Source of the DNA: Curtobacterium caseinilyticum | GTDB lineage: Bacteria > Actinomycetota > Actinomycetes > Actinomycetales > Microbacteriaceae | DNA length: 54,208 bases | NCBI RefSeq assembly: GCF_030363035.1 | Contig: NZ_JAUCMN010000014.1 | Coordinates: 1-54,208 of the forward strand | Direction: 5' to 3' | In this document: positions 25,595 through 33,367 of the stretch, in pieces | Layout: each line of letters opens with the position of its first letter | Numbering within the stretch: position 1 is the stretch's first letter | Notes under the pieces: generated by a model | The model's database searches: none | What the model was told of the DNA's origin: nothing | What the model saw: only the letters and a program-made list of their open reading frames with translations | Translations under genes and position numbers: made by a program

Positions 25595-26179
25595 CTAGCT
25601 CCGGAAGGTGATGATGCGCGACGGCGTGATGATGCCGTCGACGGGTTCGTCGTGGGCCTCGCGCGGGACCTCGTCGAGGTACTCCGCGTCGAAGATCACA
25701 GCATAGACGGGCGGCCGGTTCGCCATCGACCCGAGGGTCTTGTCGTAGTAGCCCCGGCCCCAGCCCATGCGGCAGCCGTCGTGCCCGACCGCAGCGGCGG
25801 GCGTGAGGATCGCATCGACGTCGCCGAGCGCGAGCGGGGAGAGCACCTCGCCGACGACCTCCGGCATGCCGTGCAGCCCCTGCTGCTCGGTGGACCCGTC
25901 GCCGACGGCCCAGTCGAGCAGACCGTCCTCGCGCGTGATCGGCAGCAGCACGCGGACGCCGTGCTGGTGGGCCCACTGCAGGAAGGGACGGACGTCGGGC
26001 TCGTCGGGCGCCGACAGGTAGAGGGCGAGCGAGCGGACCTGCCGCTCCTCCACGAAGCGCTGCAGGGTCGCGGTCAGCGACGCGCTGTCGGTGTCGCGCT
26101 CGGTCGTGGTCCGGGTGCGCCGCCGCTGCCGGAGCTCGGCTCGCAGGGCGCGCTTCTCGTTCCCGAGATCGGCGGTCAT
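25595..26179 (-). CDS. 5-formyltetrahydrofolate cyclo-ligase
   Basis: A 194-residue ATP-dependent enzyme that converts 5-formyl-THF to 5,10-methenyl-THF, returning a storage folate to one-carbon metabolism. It shows the basic N-terminus KRALRAELRQRRR, the substrate/ATP loop DAILTPAAAVGHDGCRMGWGRGYYDKTL (written as two adjoining motifs in the family) and a C-terminal DGIITPSR. Transcription should begin near ATG 26179, since TAGACT lies 7 bases upstream. It is the first gene of a pair with the FmdB-type protein and divergent from galU. Confidence 0.93.
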   Translation of the reverse strand: MTADLGNEKRALRAELRQRRRTRTTTERDTDSASLTATLQRFVEERQVRSLALYLSAPDEPDVRPFLQWAHQHGVRVLLPITREDGLLDWAVGDGSTEQQGLHGMPEVVGEVLSPLALGDVDAILTPAAAVGHDGCRMGWGRGYYDKTLGSMANRPPVYAVIFDAEYLDEVPREAHDEPVDGIITPSRIITFRS

Positions 26180-26186
26180 GGCGGGG

Positions 26187-26192
26187 AGTCTA
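26187..26192 (-). promoter_or_regulatory. -10 box (TAGACT) of 5-FCL operon, leaderless
   Basis: TAGACT on the minus strand, 7 bases before ATG 26179. Confidence 0.55.
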
Positions 26193-26279
26193 CCGAGGCC
26201 GGGTTTGCGGCTTCCCGCTGCGGGGAGCGTGATGCCGTGTCCTCCGAAATGACGATGTCGCCCTCCAGGACACGTCCGG

Positions 26280-26285
26280 TACGTT
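26280..26285 (+). promoter_or_regulatory. -10 box (TACGTT) of galU, leaderless
   Basis: TACGTT is 7 bases before ATG 26293. Confidence 0.5.
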
Positions 26286-26292
26286 CTCGGAC

Positions 26293-27183
26293 ATGGGCTT
26301 CCAGATTTCGAAGGCGGTGATCCCGGCCGCAGGCCTGGGCACGCGCTTCCTCCCCGCGACCAAGGCGATGCCGAAGGAGATGCTCCCGGTCGTCGACAAG
26401 CCGGCGATCCAGTACGTGGTCGAAGAGGCCGTGAACGCCGGCCTCACCGACGTGCTGATGATCACCGGGCGCAACAAGAACGCGCTCGAGAACCACTTCG
26501 ACCACGTGGCGGAGCTCGAGGAGACCCTCAAGAAGAAGGGCGACCACGAGAAGCTCCAGAAGGTCAACCAGTCGACCGACCTCGCCGACATGCACTACGT
26601 CCGCCAGGGCGACCCGCTCGGCCTCGGCCACGCGGTGCTCCGAGCGAAGATGCACGTCGGCCGCGAGCCGTTCGCCGTCCTGCTCGGCGACGACATCATC
26701 GACGCCCGCGACCCGCTGCTCAAGCGCATGATCGAGGTCCAGGGCGAGAAGAACGCGACGGTCGTCGCGCTCCTCGAGGTCCCGGAGTCGCAGACCCACA
26801 TGTACGGCATCGCCACGGTCGAGGAGACCGACACCGACGACGTCGTGAAGATCACCGGCCTGGTCGAGAAGCCCCCGCAGGGCGAAGCACCCTCGAACCT
26901 CGCCATCATCGGCCGCTACGTCATCCGTCCCGAGGTCTTCGACGTCCTCGAGAAGCAGGAGCCGGGCAAGGGCGGCGAGATCCAGCTCACCGACGCGCTC
27001 ATGAAGATGGCGGGCGCCGAGGAGTGGACCGGTGGCGTGTACGGCGTCGTGTTCCGTGGACGCCGGTACGACACGGGTGACAAGCTGGACTACATCAAGG
27101 CGATCGTGCAGCTCGCCTCGGACCGCGATGACCTCGGCCCCGACCTCAAGGCGTGGCTGAAGGACTTCAACGCGGGAGAGTAG
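26293..27183 (+). CDS. galU: UTP-glucose-1-phosphate uridylyltransferase
   Basis: A 296-residue nucleotidyltransferase making UDP-glucose, precursor for cell-wall glycans, glycolipids and trehalose. The signature AAGLGTRFLPATKAMPKEML and the following VVDKPAIQYVVEEA are intact. LLGDDIIDA supplies the metal/nucleotide Asp, and GRYVIRPEVFDVLE and FRGRRYDTGDKLDYIKA complete the family pattern. A hairpin follows the stop. The divergent 5-FCL gene and downstream acetyltransferase give an arrangement I recall as common in actinomycetes. Confidence 0.96.
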   Translation: MGFQISKAVIPAAGLGTRFLPATKAMPKEMLPVVDKPAIQYVVEEAVNAGLTDVLMITGRNKNALENHFDHVAELEETLKKKGDHEKLQKVNQSTDLADMHYVRQGDPLGLGHAVLRAKMHVGREPFAVLLGDDIIDARDPLLKRMIEVQGEKNATVVALLEVPESQTHMYGIATVEETDTDDVVKITGLVEKPPQGEAPSNLAIIGRYVIRPEVFDVLEKQEPGKGGEIQLTDALMKMAGAEEWTGGVYGVVFRGRRYDTGDKLDYIKAIVQLASDRDDLGPDLKAWLKDFNAGE

Positions 27184-27194
27184 CCACCCCGTCG

Positions 27195-27228
27195 CGAACG
27201 GGTCCGGGGTCCGCCCCGGGCCCGTTCG
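27195..27228 (+). terminator. hairpin after galU
   Basis: A 15-bp stem with one mismatch (27195-27209 with 27214-27228), 11 bases after the galU stop. Confidence 0.7.
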
Positions 27229-27272
27229 TGCGTCCACCCGGCCGACCACCGGGCACCGGAGGAACCACAGCG

Positions 27273-27932
27273 ATGACGACGATCCCGACCCTGTCCCACG
27301 GGCGGGTCACGATCCGGCCCCTCCGGCTCCGCGACACCCGCGACCTCGACGTCGCCCTCGCCACGAACCGCTCGTGGCTCCGCACGTGGGAGGCCACCAA
27401 CCCCTCCGGTCACGTCTCCACCGACGTCCGCGGCAGCATCCGCGCCCTGCAGGCGAACGCGCGCGCGGGCCTCGGTCTGCCGTTCGCGATGGAGCTCGAC
27501 GGCCGCTTCGTCGGCCAGCTCAACGTGTCCGGCATCACGTACGGCTCGCTCGCCAGTGCGTCCATCGGCTACTGGGTCGTCGAGGACGCGGCCGGGCACA
27601 ACGTCACGCCGATCGCGGTCGCCATGGCCGTCGACCACTGCTTCCGGGTCGTCGGCATCCACCGCATCGAGATCTGCATCCGTCCGGAGAACGTCCCGAG
27701 CCTCCGGGTCGTCGAGAAGCTCGGCTTCCGGTTCGAGGGCCTCCGCCGCCGGTACATCCACATCAACGGCGACTGGCGCGACCACTTCTGCTTCGCCCTG
27801 GTCGCCGAGGAGGTGCGCGAGGGCGTCCTCGACCGCTGGGTCGCCGGGCGGGTCCCGCCCGGCGTGGGCAGCGTGCCCGCGTCCGCCCGCGACGAGGCGG
27901 CGACACCGCTCGACACCCGACCGCGCATCTGA
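27273..27932 (+). CDS. GNAT acetyltransferase, RimJ/RimL type
   Basis: A 219-residue acetyltransferase. The RimJ-like order is clear: ITYGSLASASIGYWV, then IEICIRPENVPSLRVVEKLGFRFEG with the acetyl-CoA binding region, then YIHINGDWRDHFCFALV. Enzymes of this group acetylate N-termini of ribosomal or other proteins; the target is not evident. GGAGG lies 9 bases before ATG 27273. The C-terminal 25 residues are Pro/Ala/Arg-rich and atypical. Confidence 0.9.
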   Translation: MTTIPTLSHGRVTIRPLRLRDTRDLDVALATNRSWLRTWEATNPSGHVSTDVRGSIRALQANARAGLGLPFAMELDGRFVGQLNVSGITYGSLASASIGYWVVEDAAGHNVTPIAVAMAVDHCFRVVGIHRIEICIRPENVPSLRVVEKLGFRFEGLRRRYIHINGDWRDHFCFALVAEEVREGVLDRWVAGRVPPGVGSVPASARDEAATPLDTRPRI

Positions 27933-28049
27933 CGGTCCGTCCCGTCACGCCGACGCACCGGCCTGGAGGCTCGCCCCACCGCCCACGGATTCGGTCACGA
28001 CTCGCGCAACACGCGTCCGGCAATGGGCGGTCCGGGGAACGCGCGCCCC

Positions 28050-28055
28050 TACCGT
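28050..28055 (+). promoter_or_regulatory. -10 box (TACCGT), leaderless
   Basis: TACCGT lies 6 bases before ATG 28062, which decides against an upstream in-frame start at 28023. Confidence 0.55.
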
Positions 28056-28061
28056 GTCCCC

Positions 28062-29192
28062 ATGGCAGGTATCGGCTCCTGGGGCGGCGGCATCGTCCTG
28101 CTCATCGCGGCCGTGCTCTGGGTCGTCTACCTCATGCCGTCGTGGGCAGCACGTCGGCAGTACCTCGCGACCGAGCGGAACGCGATCCGGCTGCAGCAGA
28201 CCCTGCGCATCCTCGCGCAGACCGCCGAACTCCCCGACGAGGTCCGGGTCGAGATGAACGCGAAGTCCCTGGCCGAGGCGCAGCGCGTCGCCCGGTCCGA
28301 AGAAGCCAAGCGCGCAGCCATCGTCCGTGCCCACGAGGCCGCCCGGCAGCGTGAGATCACCCGGCGTCTCGCCGAGCAGCAGCCGGCGCTGGAGCGGGTG
28401 TCCTCGGTGCCCGCGCTCACCGCCATGCGGATGCGTCGCTCCCGACTCGGCGCGACCCTATTCGGCACGCTCGGCGTCCTCGTCGCGGCCGTCGTCTTCA
28501 TCGCCGCACCCGGGGCCTGGCTCGTCGGCGTCGCCGGGCTGGTCGCCGCCGGTGGGTCCGCAGCGGTCCTCGCGCAGCTGCACCAGGTCGCCCAGGCGCG
28601 GAAGGCGCGTGCCGCGGCGGGCGCTGCGGAGGCGACCCGCGCCTCCCGGCAGGCGAGCACGTGGACGGACCCGGCGCCGCCGCTGTCGACCGAGCAGCCC
28701 GCGGAGCCCGTGCGTGACCGGAGCTGGACCCCGTCCCGTGTGCCGAAGCCGCTGTACGTGGAGCGGCCGGCCGCACCCGCGGCGACGCCCGAGTCGTCCG
28801 CCGAGCTGGCGGCACGCCTCCGGGAGCGCGTCGCTGCGGCGAAGGCCGAAGCCGAGGCCGAGGCGGCGGCGATCCGGGCGGGGGAGAGCGACCCGTCGCT
28901 CGCACGCGTGTCGCGCCTGCGGTCCGACGTCGAGGACGCCGCCGCGTCGCTCTCCGCCCACGACCAGGGGCGCCTCGCGGAGCGGCTCGGCCTCAGGGCG
29001 CCGGCGGCGCGGTCCACTGCGGCGCCGTCTGCTGCTGCACCCGCGCCGTCTACTGACCCCGCGACCGAGGAGTCCGCCGAGGCCGGAGCGGCCGCTCCGC
29101 CCAGCCGCTGGGCCGGCATGGGCGTCATCGACGACGACGCCTACCAGCAGACGGACCTCGACGCGATCATGCGGCGTCGTCGCGCGGTCTGA
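28062..29192 (+). CDS. hypothetical membrane protein with coiled-coil regions
   Basis: A 376-residue protein. A first membrane segment (about residues 7-25, IVLLIAAVLWVVYLMP) is followed by an Arg/Ala/Glu-rich cytoplasmic stretch, two central hydrophobic segments (TLFGTLGVLVAAVVFIAAP and WLVGVAGLVAAGGSAAVLA), and a long Ala/Pro/Glu-rich, partly coiled-coil tail with RLRERVAAAKAEAEAEAAA. The C-terminus MGVIDDDAYQQTDLDAIMRR is likely the conserved end. I have no family name for it. Immediately downstream is tRNA-Ala. Confidence 0.75.
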   Translation: MAGIGSWGGGIVLLIAAVLWVVYLMPSWAARRQYLATERNAIRLQQTLRILAQTAELPDEVRVEMNAKSLAEAQRVARSEEAKRAAIVRAHEAARQREITRRLAEQQPALERVSSVPALTAMRMRRSRLGATLFGTLGVLVAAVVFIAAPGAWLVGVAGLVAAGGSAAVLAQLHQVAQARKARAAAGAAEATRASRQASTWTDPAPPLSTEQPAEPVRDRSWTPSRVPKPLYVERPAAPAATPESSAELAARLRERVAAAKAEAEAEAAAIRAGESDPSLARVSRLRSDVEDAAASLSAHDQGRLAERLGLRAPAARSTAAPSAAAPAPSTDPATEESAEAGAAAPPSRWAGMGVIDDDAYQQTDLDAIMRRRRAV

Positions 29193-29275
29193 CCGGACAC
29201 GACCCGCGGCACGCCCGGCCGCCGCGGACCGATTTCGGTTCGCGCTCCCGGTGGTGCTAGTGTGGTCGAGCACTT

Positions 29276-29351
29276 GGGGCTATGGCGCAGTTGGTAGCGC
29301 GTCTCGTTCGCAATGAGAAGGTCAGGGGTTCGAATCCCCTTAGCTCCACCA
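29276..29351 (+). tRNA. tRNA-Ala (anticodon CGC)
   Basis: A 76-nt cloverleaf. The 7-bp acceptor stem GGGGCTA/TAGCTCC contains the G3-U70 pair that defines alanine tRNAs. The anticodon loop TTCGCAA sits on stem TCTCG/TGAGA, the T-arm is GGGGTTCGAATCCCC, and the 3' CCA is encoded. It reads GCG codons. Confidence 0.97.
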
Positions 29352-29367
29352 AGCACAAGCAGCCACG

Positions 29368-29406
29368 ACGCAGGAAGGCCACCCGGATCGGGTGGCCTTC
29401 CTGCGT
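29368..29406. terminator. hairpin after tRNA-Ala
   Basis: A perfect 17-bp stem (29368-29384 with 29390-29406) and 5-base loop, 16 bases after the tRNA and 15 bases beyond the opposing gene end. Confidence 0.85.
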
Positions 29407-29421
29407 TGCGCGGTGGACTGC

Positions 29422-29805
29422 TCAGCCGGGGATGCTGTCGGTCAGGACGCCGGCCTGCGCGAGTTCGGTGTGGATCGCGTTCGCGGCCTGCTCGAACGCC
29501 CGGTTGCCGCGCGCGACGCCGAGCGCGCCGCCCTTGACGGCCGACCTGCCGGAGCCCCGGAGCAGTCGGGCGACCGTGCGGCCGTCGGGTGCGATCATCA
29601 GCTGCACGTCGAGGCGGGTGTGGAAGGTCCGGTCGTTCGCCAACCCGCCGACGAGCAGTGTCAGGCCCAGGCTGCCGCGGGCGGCACGGAGGGCGCCCTG
29701 CTCGCCGTCCTCGACGGTGTAGCCCTGGCGGACGAGGGCGTCGCGGACGCGGGCGCGGGTGGAGCCGGGATCGGCGGCGACGAAGAAGTCGTGGCTCTCG
29801 GGCAT
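29422..29805 (-). CDS. hypothetical protein
   Basis: A 127-residue protein beginning MPESHDFFVAADPGSTRARV. The central part (TLLVGGLANDRTFHTRLDVQLMIAPDG) resembles a small alpha/beta fold, and the C-terminus (AFEQAANAIHTELAQAG) a helix. AAGGAT lies upstream of the ATG. I do not recognise the family. It is convergent with tRNA-Ala and divergent from the amidase-domain lipoprotein. Confidence 0.7.
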   Translation of the reverse strand: MPESHDFFVAADPGSTRARVRDALVRQGYTVEDGEQGALRAARGSLGLTLLVGGLANDRTFHTRLDVQLMIAPDGRTVARLLRGSGRSAVKGGALGVARGNRAFEQAANAIHTELAQAGVLTDSIPG

Positions 29806-29878
29806 GCGGGACGGATCCTTCCGATCGGTGGTGTGCTGCCAGTGATCCTGCCGTACCGTCGCCTACCCTGATCAGGTC

Positions 29879-30925
29879 ATGACTGCCTCGTTCACCCGTC
29901 GTTCCCTGCTCTCGCTCGCCGGTGTCACCGGGATCGGGCTCGCCGTCGCCGCGTGCTCCCGCAGCGAGGACCCCGCGCCGGGCACCTCGGGCAGCGCCGG
30001 ATCCGGACGGACCGGGTCGGACGGGTCCTCGCCGAGCGCGCGCCCGACGGCCGCGTCGGTCGAGCCCGCGCAGCTCCCGCTCGCCGGCGGGGTCACGGTC
30101 ACGGTGACCGGGACCGGGCTCGCCGCGGTGCAGGGCGTCACCGTCAGCGGCATCGCGGCCCGCGACGTCCGGGCGACGGCGACGAAGGTGACCTTCACGG
30201 CACCGCACCAGGCGATGTACACGGCCGGGTCGGCGGACGTCGCGCTCTTCACGTCGGCGATCGAGCCGAGCCCGTCGGCCAACCAGTCGTCCGACGGCAA
30301 CGGCAGCGCAGCGAACGACGGGCAGACCGGTGCGACGCAGGACGACGCCGCTGCGACACCGACGCCCACGGCCGCGCCGACGCCCGATGCGTCCACCGCG
30401 GCCGCGACGACCTCCGTCGCCTACGCAGCCCTCACCGACGTCGACCGGCAGCTCGAGTACGCGATGCGGTACTGGAAGGACTACAACCTCTCCGAGTACG
30501 GCACGATGAACCCGATCGGCGGCGACTGCGCGAACTACGTCAGCCAGACGCTCGTCGCCCGCGGGTGGGAGCAGCGGGACGACTGGTACAACCGGGCCGG
30601 GGGCGCGCAGCACAGTGCCACGTGGACGTACTGCCCGGCGATGGACCCGTGGATGACCGCGAACGCATCGACGTTCGGCCTGACCAGGAGGTCCCTCGAC
30701 GAGCGGAGCAAGGTCAAGGTCGGCGACATCGTGTTCTACGACTGGAACGACAACCAGTCGCCGGACCACGTGACGATCGTCTCCGAGGTGTTCACGGAGC
30801 CGGACGGAACCGTCCGGATCAAGTCCGCGAGCCACAACCAGGACGGGCCGTACCGCGACCTCGACGAGATGATCACCGTGCAGCACCCGGGCGGGACCGC
30901 CTGGTTCCACACCTTCGACGCGTAG
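29879..30925 (+). CDS. amidase-domain lipoprotein with IPT/TIG-like domain
   Basis: A 348-residue exported protein. The N-terminus TRRSLLSLAGVTGIGLAVAAC looks like a Tat-type signal with a lipobox (Cys26). An IPT/TIG-like beta-domain follows (about 60-120, LPLAGGVTVTVTGTGL), then a Ser/Thr/Pro/Ala linker, then an amidase domain (about 185-348) of the Amidase_6 type: NPIGGDCANYVSQTLVARGW with the probable nucleophile Cys, SATWTYCPAM, VGDIVFYDWNDN and DHVTIVSEV with the probable His. It may cleave cell-wall peptide bonds (inference). The start codon lies 9 bases after TACCCT. Confidence 0.85.
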   Translation: MTASFTRRSLLSLAGVTGIGLAVAACSRSEDPAPGTSGSAGSGRTGSDGSSPSARPTAASVEPAQLPLAGGVTVTVTGTGLAAVQGVTVSGIAARDVRATATKVTFTAPHQAMYTAGSADVALFTSAIEPSPSANQSSDGNGSAANDGQTGATQDDAAATPTPTAAPTPDASTAAATTSVAYAALTDVDRQLEYAMRYWKDYNLSEYGTMNPIGGDCANYVSQTLVARGWEQRDDWYNRAGGAQHSATWTYCPAMDPWMTANASTFGLTRRSLDERSKVKVGDIVFYDWNDNQSPDHVTIVSEVFTEPDGTVRIKSASHNQDGPYRDLDEMITVQHPGGTAWFHTFDA

Positions 30926-30974
30926 CCCGAGCCCGGGCCCGAGGAGCCCGACGCCTGATCCCGCGTCCCGCGCG

Positions 30975-32270
30975 TCAGGGGTAGCCGAGGAACCACAGCA
31001 GCACGATCGCGACCGGCTGCAGGCACACCCCGACCACGAGCCACGACATGGTCCGCCGCCGCGTCCCCGTGAACGCGTCCGACCCGAGCAACGGCGCCGT
31101 CGGCATCAACAACCGCGGCAGGCTCTGCTGCGGCAGGAACACCGCCACCAGGTACAGCGCGTACGACGCCGTGAACGCCACGACGTCAACCCCGAGCGCC
31201 CGCACACCCCGGCGTGTCCAGAACCACACCGCACCCGCGAGCACCACCACCACGAGCACGACGCCGAACGGCCCGAGCCACGTCGACGCCATCGTGAACC
31301 AGGGCGTCAGCGGCGCGAAGTGCTGCCTCCCGACGAAGCCCGTCCACCAGGACAGCTCGGTCTCGAGGTACGCGTCCGGCTGCCCGGTCACGGTCGACGC
31401 GACGACGGGCCACGCCAGCCCGGCGGCCGCGATCCCGAGCCCCGCCACGACGATCGCCACGGCGTCCCGCACCGGCATCGCTCGGCGCTCCTGCACGATC
31501 CGCACGACCAGGTGCACCGCGAGCGCCACCGCCAGTGCGAGGGCGCCGGGCTTCGTGAACGCCGCGACGACCCCGAGCGGCAGCACGAGCCAGTACCGCC
31601 GGCGCACGAGGGCGAGCAGGCCGCCGAACAGCAGCAGCAGGAACGTGCTCTCCGCGTAGGCGACCTGCAGCAGGAACCCGGTCGGCGCGAACGCGAAGAG
31701 CGCGGTGGCCCGGGTCGCACGCCGCTCGTCGGACACCGCCCGCACCAGCCGCCACAGCACGACGCACGTCCCCGCCCCGGCGAGGGTCGCGACGAGCACA
31801 CCCGCCGCCCAGAACGACCCACCGACCACCGGCAGCACGGCCCGGGCCAGCGCCGGGAACACCGGCAGGAACGCCCACGGGTTCGGCAGCACGTGCCCGG
31901 CGGCGTCGGTCGGCAGCGTGGTCGGGTAGCCGTGCTCGGCGATCGTCCGGTAGAAGGACGCGTCCCAGGACCCGAGGAACGCCGTGAAGGTGCCCTCGCG
32001 TCGGTACGACGCGAACCGCCAGCCGTTCGCGGTGGCGAGCAGCCAGACGGTGAGCAGCAGGACCGTGCTGACCACGCGTGAGGCCAGCCACACGAGCAGG
32101 GGAGTGGTCCACCCGCTGTGCCGTCCCTCCCGTCCGTCCGTCAGCACGCGTCGGGCGCGGGTCGGCAGCCCCGGCCCGGGCCCACGCCGCCGGTTCCGGG
32201 TCGACGCGCCAGCGGCGTCCCGGCCGTGCCGGTGGGGGGAGGCACGGGTCGTCTCCGCCAGGTCGGTCAC
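30975..32270 (-). CDS. PIG-V-like mannosyltransferase family membrane protein
   Basis: A 431-residue multi-pass membrane protein. After a basic, Arg-rich N-terminus come about nine hydrophobic segments. The first loop has GSWDASFYRTIAEHGYP, the WD-x-x-xY-x-x-IAxxGY motif of the PIG-V/GPI mannosyltransferase II group, and PWAFLPVFPALAR follows. AYAESTFLLLLFGGLLAL is also typical. Such bacterial enzymes use polyprenyl-phosphate mannose on the outer membrane face. The GTG at 32270 has GGGAGG 8 bases upstream. Residues near the N-terminus are encoded by a dispersed 78-bp repeat, so that part is probably not conserved. Confidence 0.82.
   Translation of the reverse strand: MTDLAETTRASPHRHGRDAAGASTRNRRRGPGPGLPTRARRVLTDGREGRHSGWTTPLLVWLASRVVSTVLLLTVWLLATANGWRFASYRREGTFTAFLGSWDASFYRTIAEHGYPTTLPTDAAGHVLPNPWAFLPVFPALARAVLPVVGGSFWAAGVLVATLAGAGTCVVLWRLVRAVSDERRATRATALFAFAPTGFLLQVAYAESTFLLLLFGGLLALVRRRYWLVLPLGVVAAFTKPGALALAVALAVHLVVRIVQERRAMPVRDAVAIVVAGLGIAAAGLAWPVVASTVTGQPDAYLETELSWWTGFVGRQHFAPLTPWFTMASTWLGPFGVVLVVVVLAGAVWFWTRRGVRALGVDVVAFTASYALYLVAVFLPQQSLPRLLMPTAPLLGSDAFTGTRRRTMSWLVVGVCLQPVAIVLLWFLGYP
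32171..32248 (-). repeat. 78-bp dispersed repeat, copy B (inside coding start)
   Basis: Reverse-complement partner of 10791-10868, 67 of 78 positions identical. It encodes part of the Arg-rich N-terminus of the mannosyltransferase-like protein in a different protein context from copy A. Confidence 0.8.
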
Positions 32271-32392
32271 CGACCGATCCTCCCACCCCCGGGGCGGCGG
32301 GCGCGCTGTCCGGTCCCCGCACCCCCAGCGGGCGCCAGGGCGCCCGGCGTTGGATCGGGCACGTTCCCTGGAGACCACCAACAGGAGGAATC

Positions 32393-33244
32393 ATGCCCTT
32401 CATCACCGTCGGCGCCGAGAACGGCCACGACATCGACCTGCACTACGACGACTTCGGCTCGGGCGACCCGGTCGTCCTCGTCCACGGCTGGCCGCTGTCC
32501 GGCCGCTCGTGGGAGGGTCAGGTCCCGGCGCTCGTCGAGGCCGGCCACCGCGTCATCGCCTACGACCGTCGCGGGTTCGGACAGTCCTCGCAGCCCTGGG
32601 GCGGCTACGACTACGACACCTTCGCCGCGGACCTCGACACGCTCATCACCGAGCTCGGGCTGACGAACGTCACGCTGATCGGCTTCTCGATGGGCGGCGG
32701 CGAGCTCGCGCGCTACGCATCGACGTACGGCACGGCGAAGCTGAAGAAGCTCGTCTTCGCCAGCGCGGTGCCGCCGTACCTGTGGAAGTCGGACGACAAC
32801 CCGGACGGCGCGGTCGACCAGGACCTCGCCGACTGGTTCGCGAACGGCATCACCGGAGACCGTCCGGCGTTCCTGCACCAGTTCGTCGACATGTTCTACA
32901 CCGCGGGCGGTGAGCCGGGCTTGCTCAAGAAGCCGCTCGTGAGCGACGACCAGCGCGCCTACGACCTGTCGATCGCGGAGCTCGCATCGCCGAAGGGCAC
33001 CCTCGACTGCACCGTCGCGTTCGCCACGACGGACTTCCGCGACGACCTGACGAAGATCGACGTCCCGACGCTCGTCATCCACGGTGACGCCGACGGCATC
33101 GTGCCGTTCGAGGCCTCGGGCAAGCGCACGGCGGCGGCGATCCCGAACGCCCAGACGCACGTCATCGAGGGCGGGCCGCACGGCGTGCTGGCCTCGCACA
33201 CGGACGAGTGGAACGAGGCCGTCCTCCGCTTCCTGGCCTCCTGA
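32393..33244 (+). CDS. alpha/beta hydrolase (cofactor-free haloperoxidase/esterase type)
   Basis: A 283-residue hydrolase. The nucleophile elbow GFSMGGGE carries Ser, HGDADGIVPFEAS the acid Asp, and EGGPHGVLASH the His. The oxyanion HGWPLSGRSWE and YDRRGFGQSSQPW regions match non-haem chloroperoxidases/arylesterases. Likely activity is ester hydrolysis, with perhydrolysis as side activity. AGGAGGAA lies 3 bases before the ATG. It is followed by a 72-nt palindromic element, and the mannosyltransferase gene is divergent. Confidence 0.93.
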   Translation: MPFITVGAENGHDIDLHYDDFGSGDPVVLVHGWPLSGRSWEGQVPALVEAGHRVIAYDRRGFGQSSQPWGGYDYDTFAADLDTLITELGLTNVTLIGFSMGGGELARYASTYGTAKLKKLVFASAVPPYLWKSDDNPDGAVDQDLADWFANGITGDRPAFLHQFVDMFYTAGGEPGLLKKPLVSDDQRAYDLSIAELASPKGTLDCTVAFATTDFRDDLTKIDVPTLVIHGDADGIVPFEASGKRTAAAIPNAQTHVIEGGPHGVLASHTDEWNEAVLRFLAS

Positions 33245-33257
33245 CCCCCTCCCCTTC

Positions 33258-33329
33258 CGCAAGACGCAACGTGGGCGGTTCCTCGCAGCGGTACTCCGCT
33301 GCGCAGGGCCGCCCACGTTGCGTCCCGCG
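33258..33329. repeat. 72-nt palindromic element, copy 3
   Basis: Same length and fold as the other copies: GCAAGACGCAACGT arm, inner CGCAGCG/CGCTGCG stem. It lies between the convergent hydrolase and GH2 genes. Confidence 0.9.
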
Positions 33330-33367
33330 GGCCCGGACGGCCCACGCGCGCGTTCCCGCCCGGTAGC

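Noticed and set aside
29282..29722. Protein-coding ORF over the tRNA-Ala gene
   Set aside because: It starts inside a well-formed tRNA and runs antisense through the real gene at 29422-29805.
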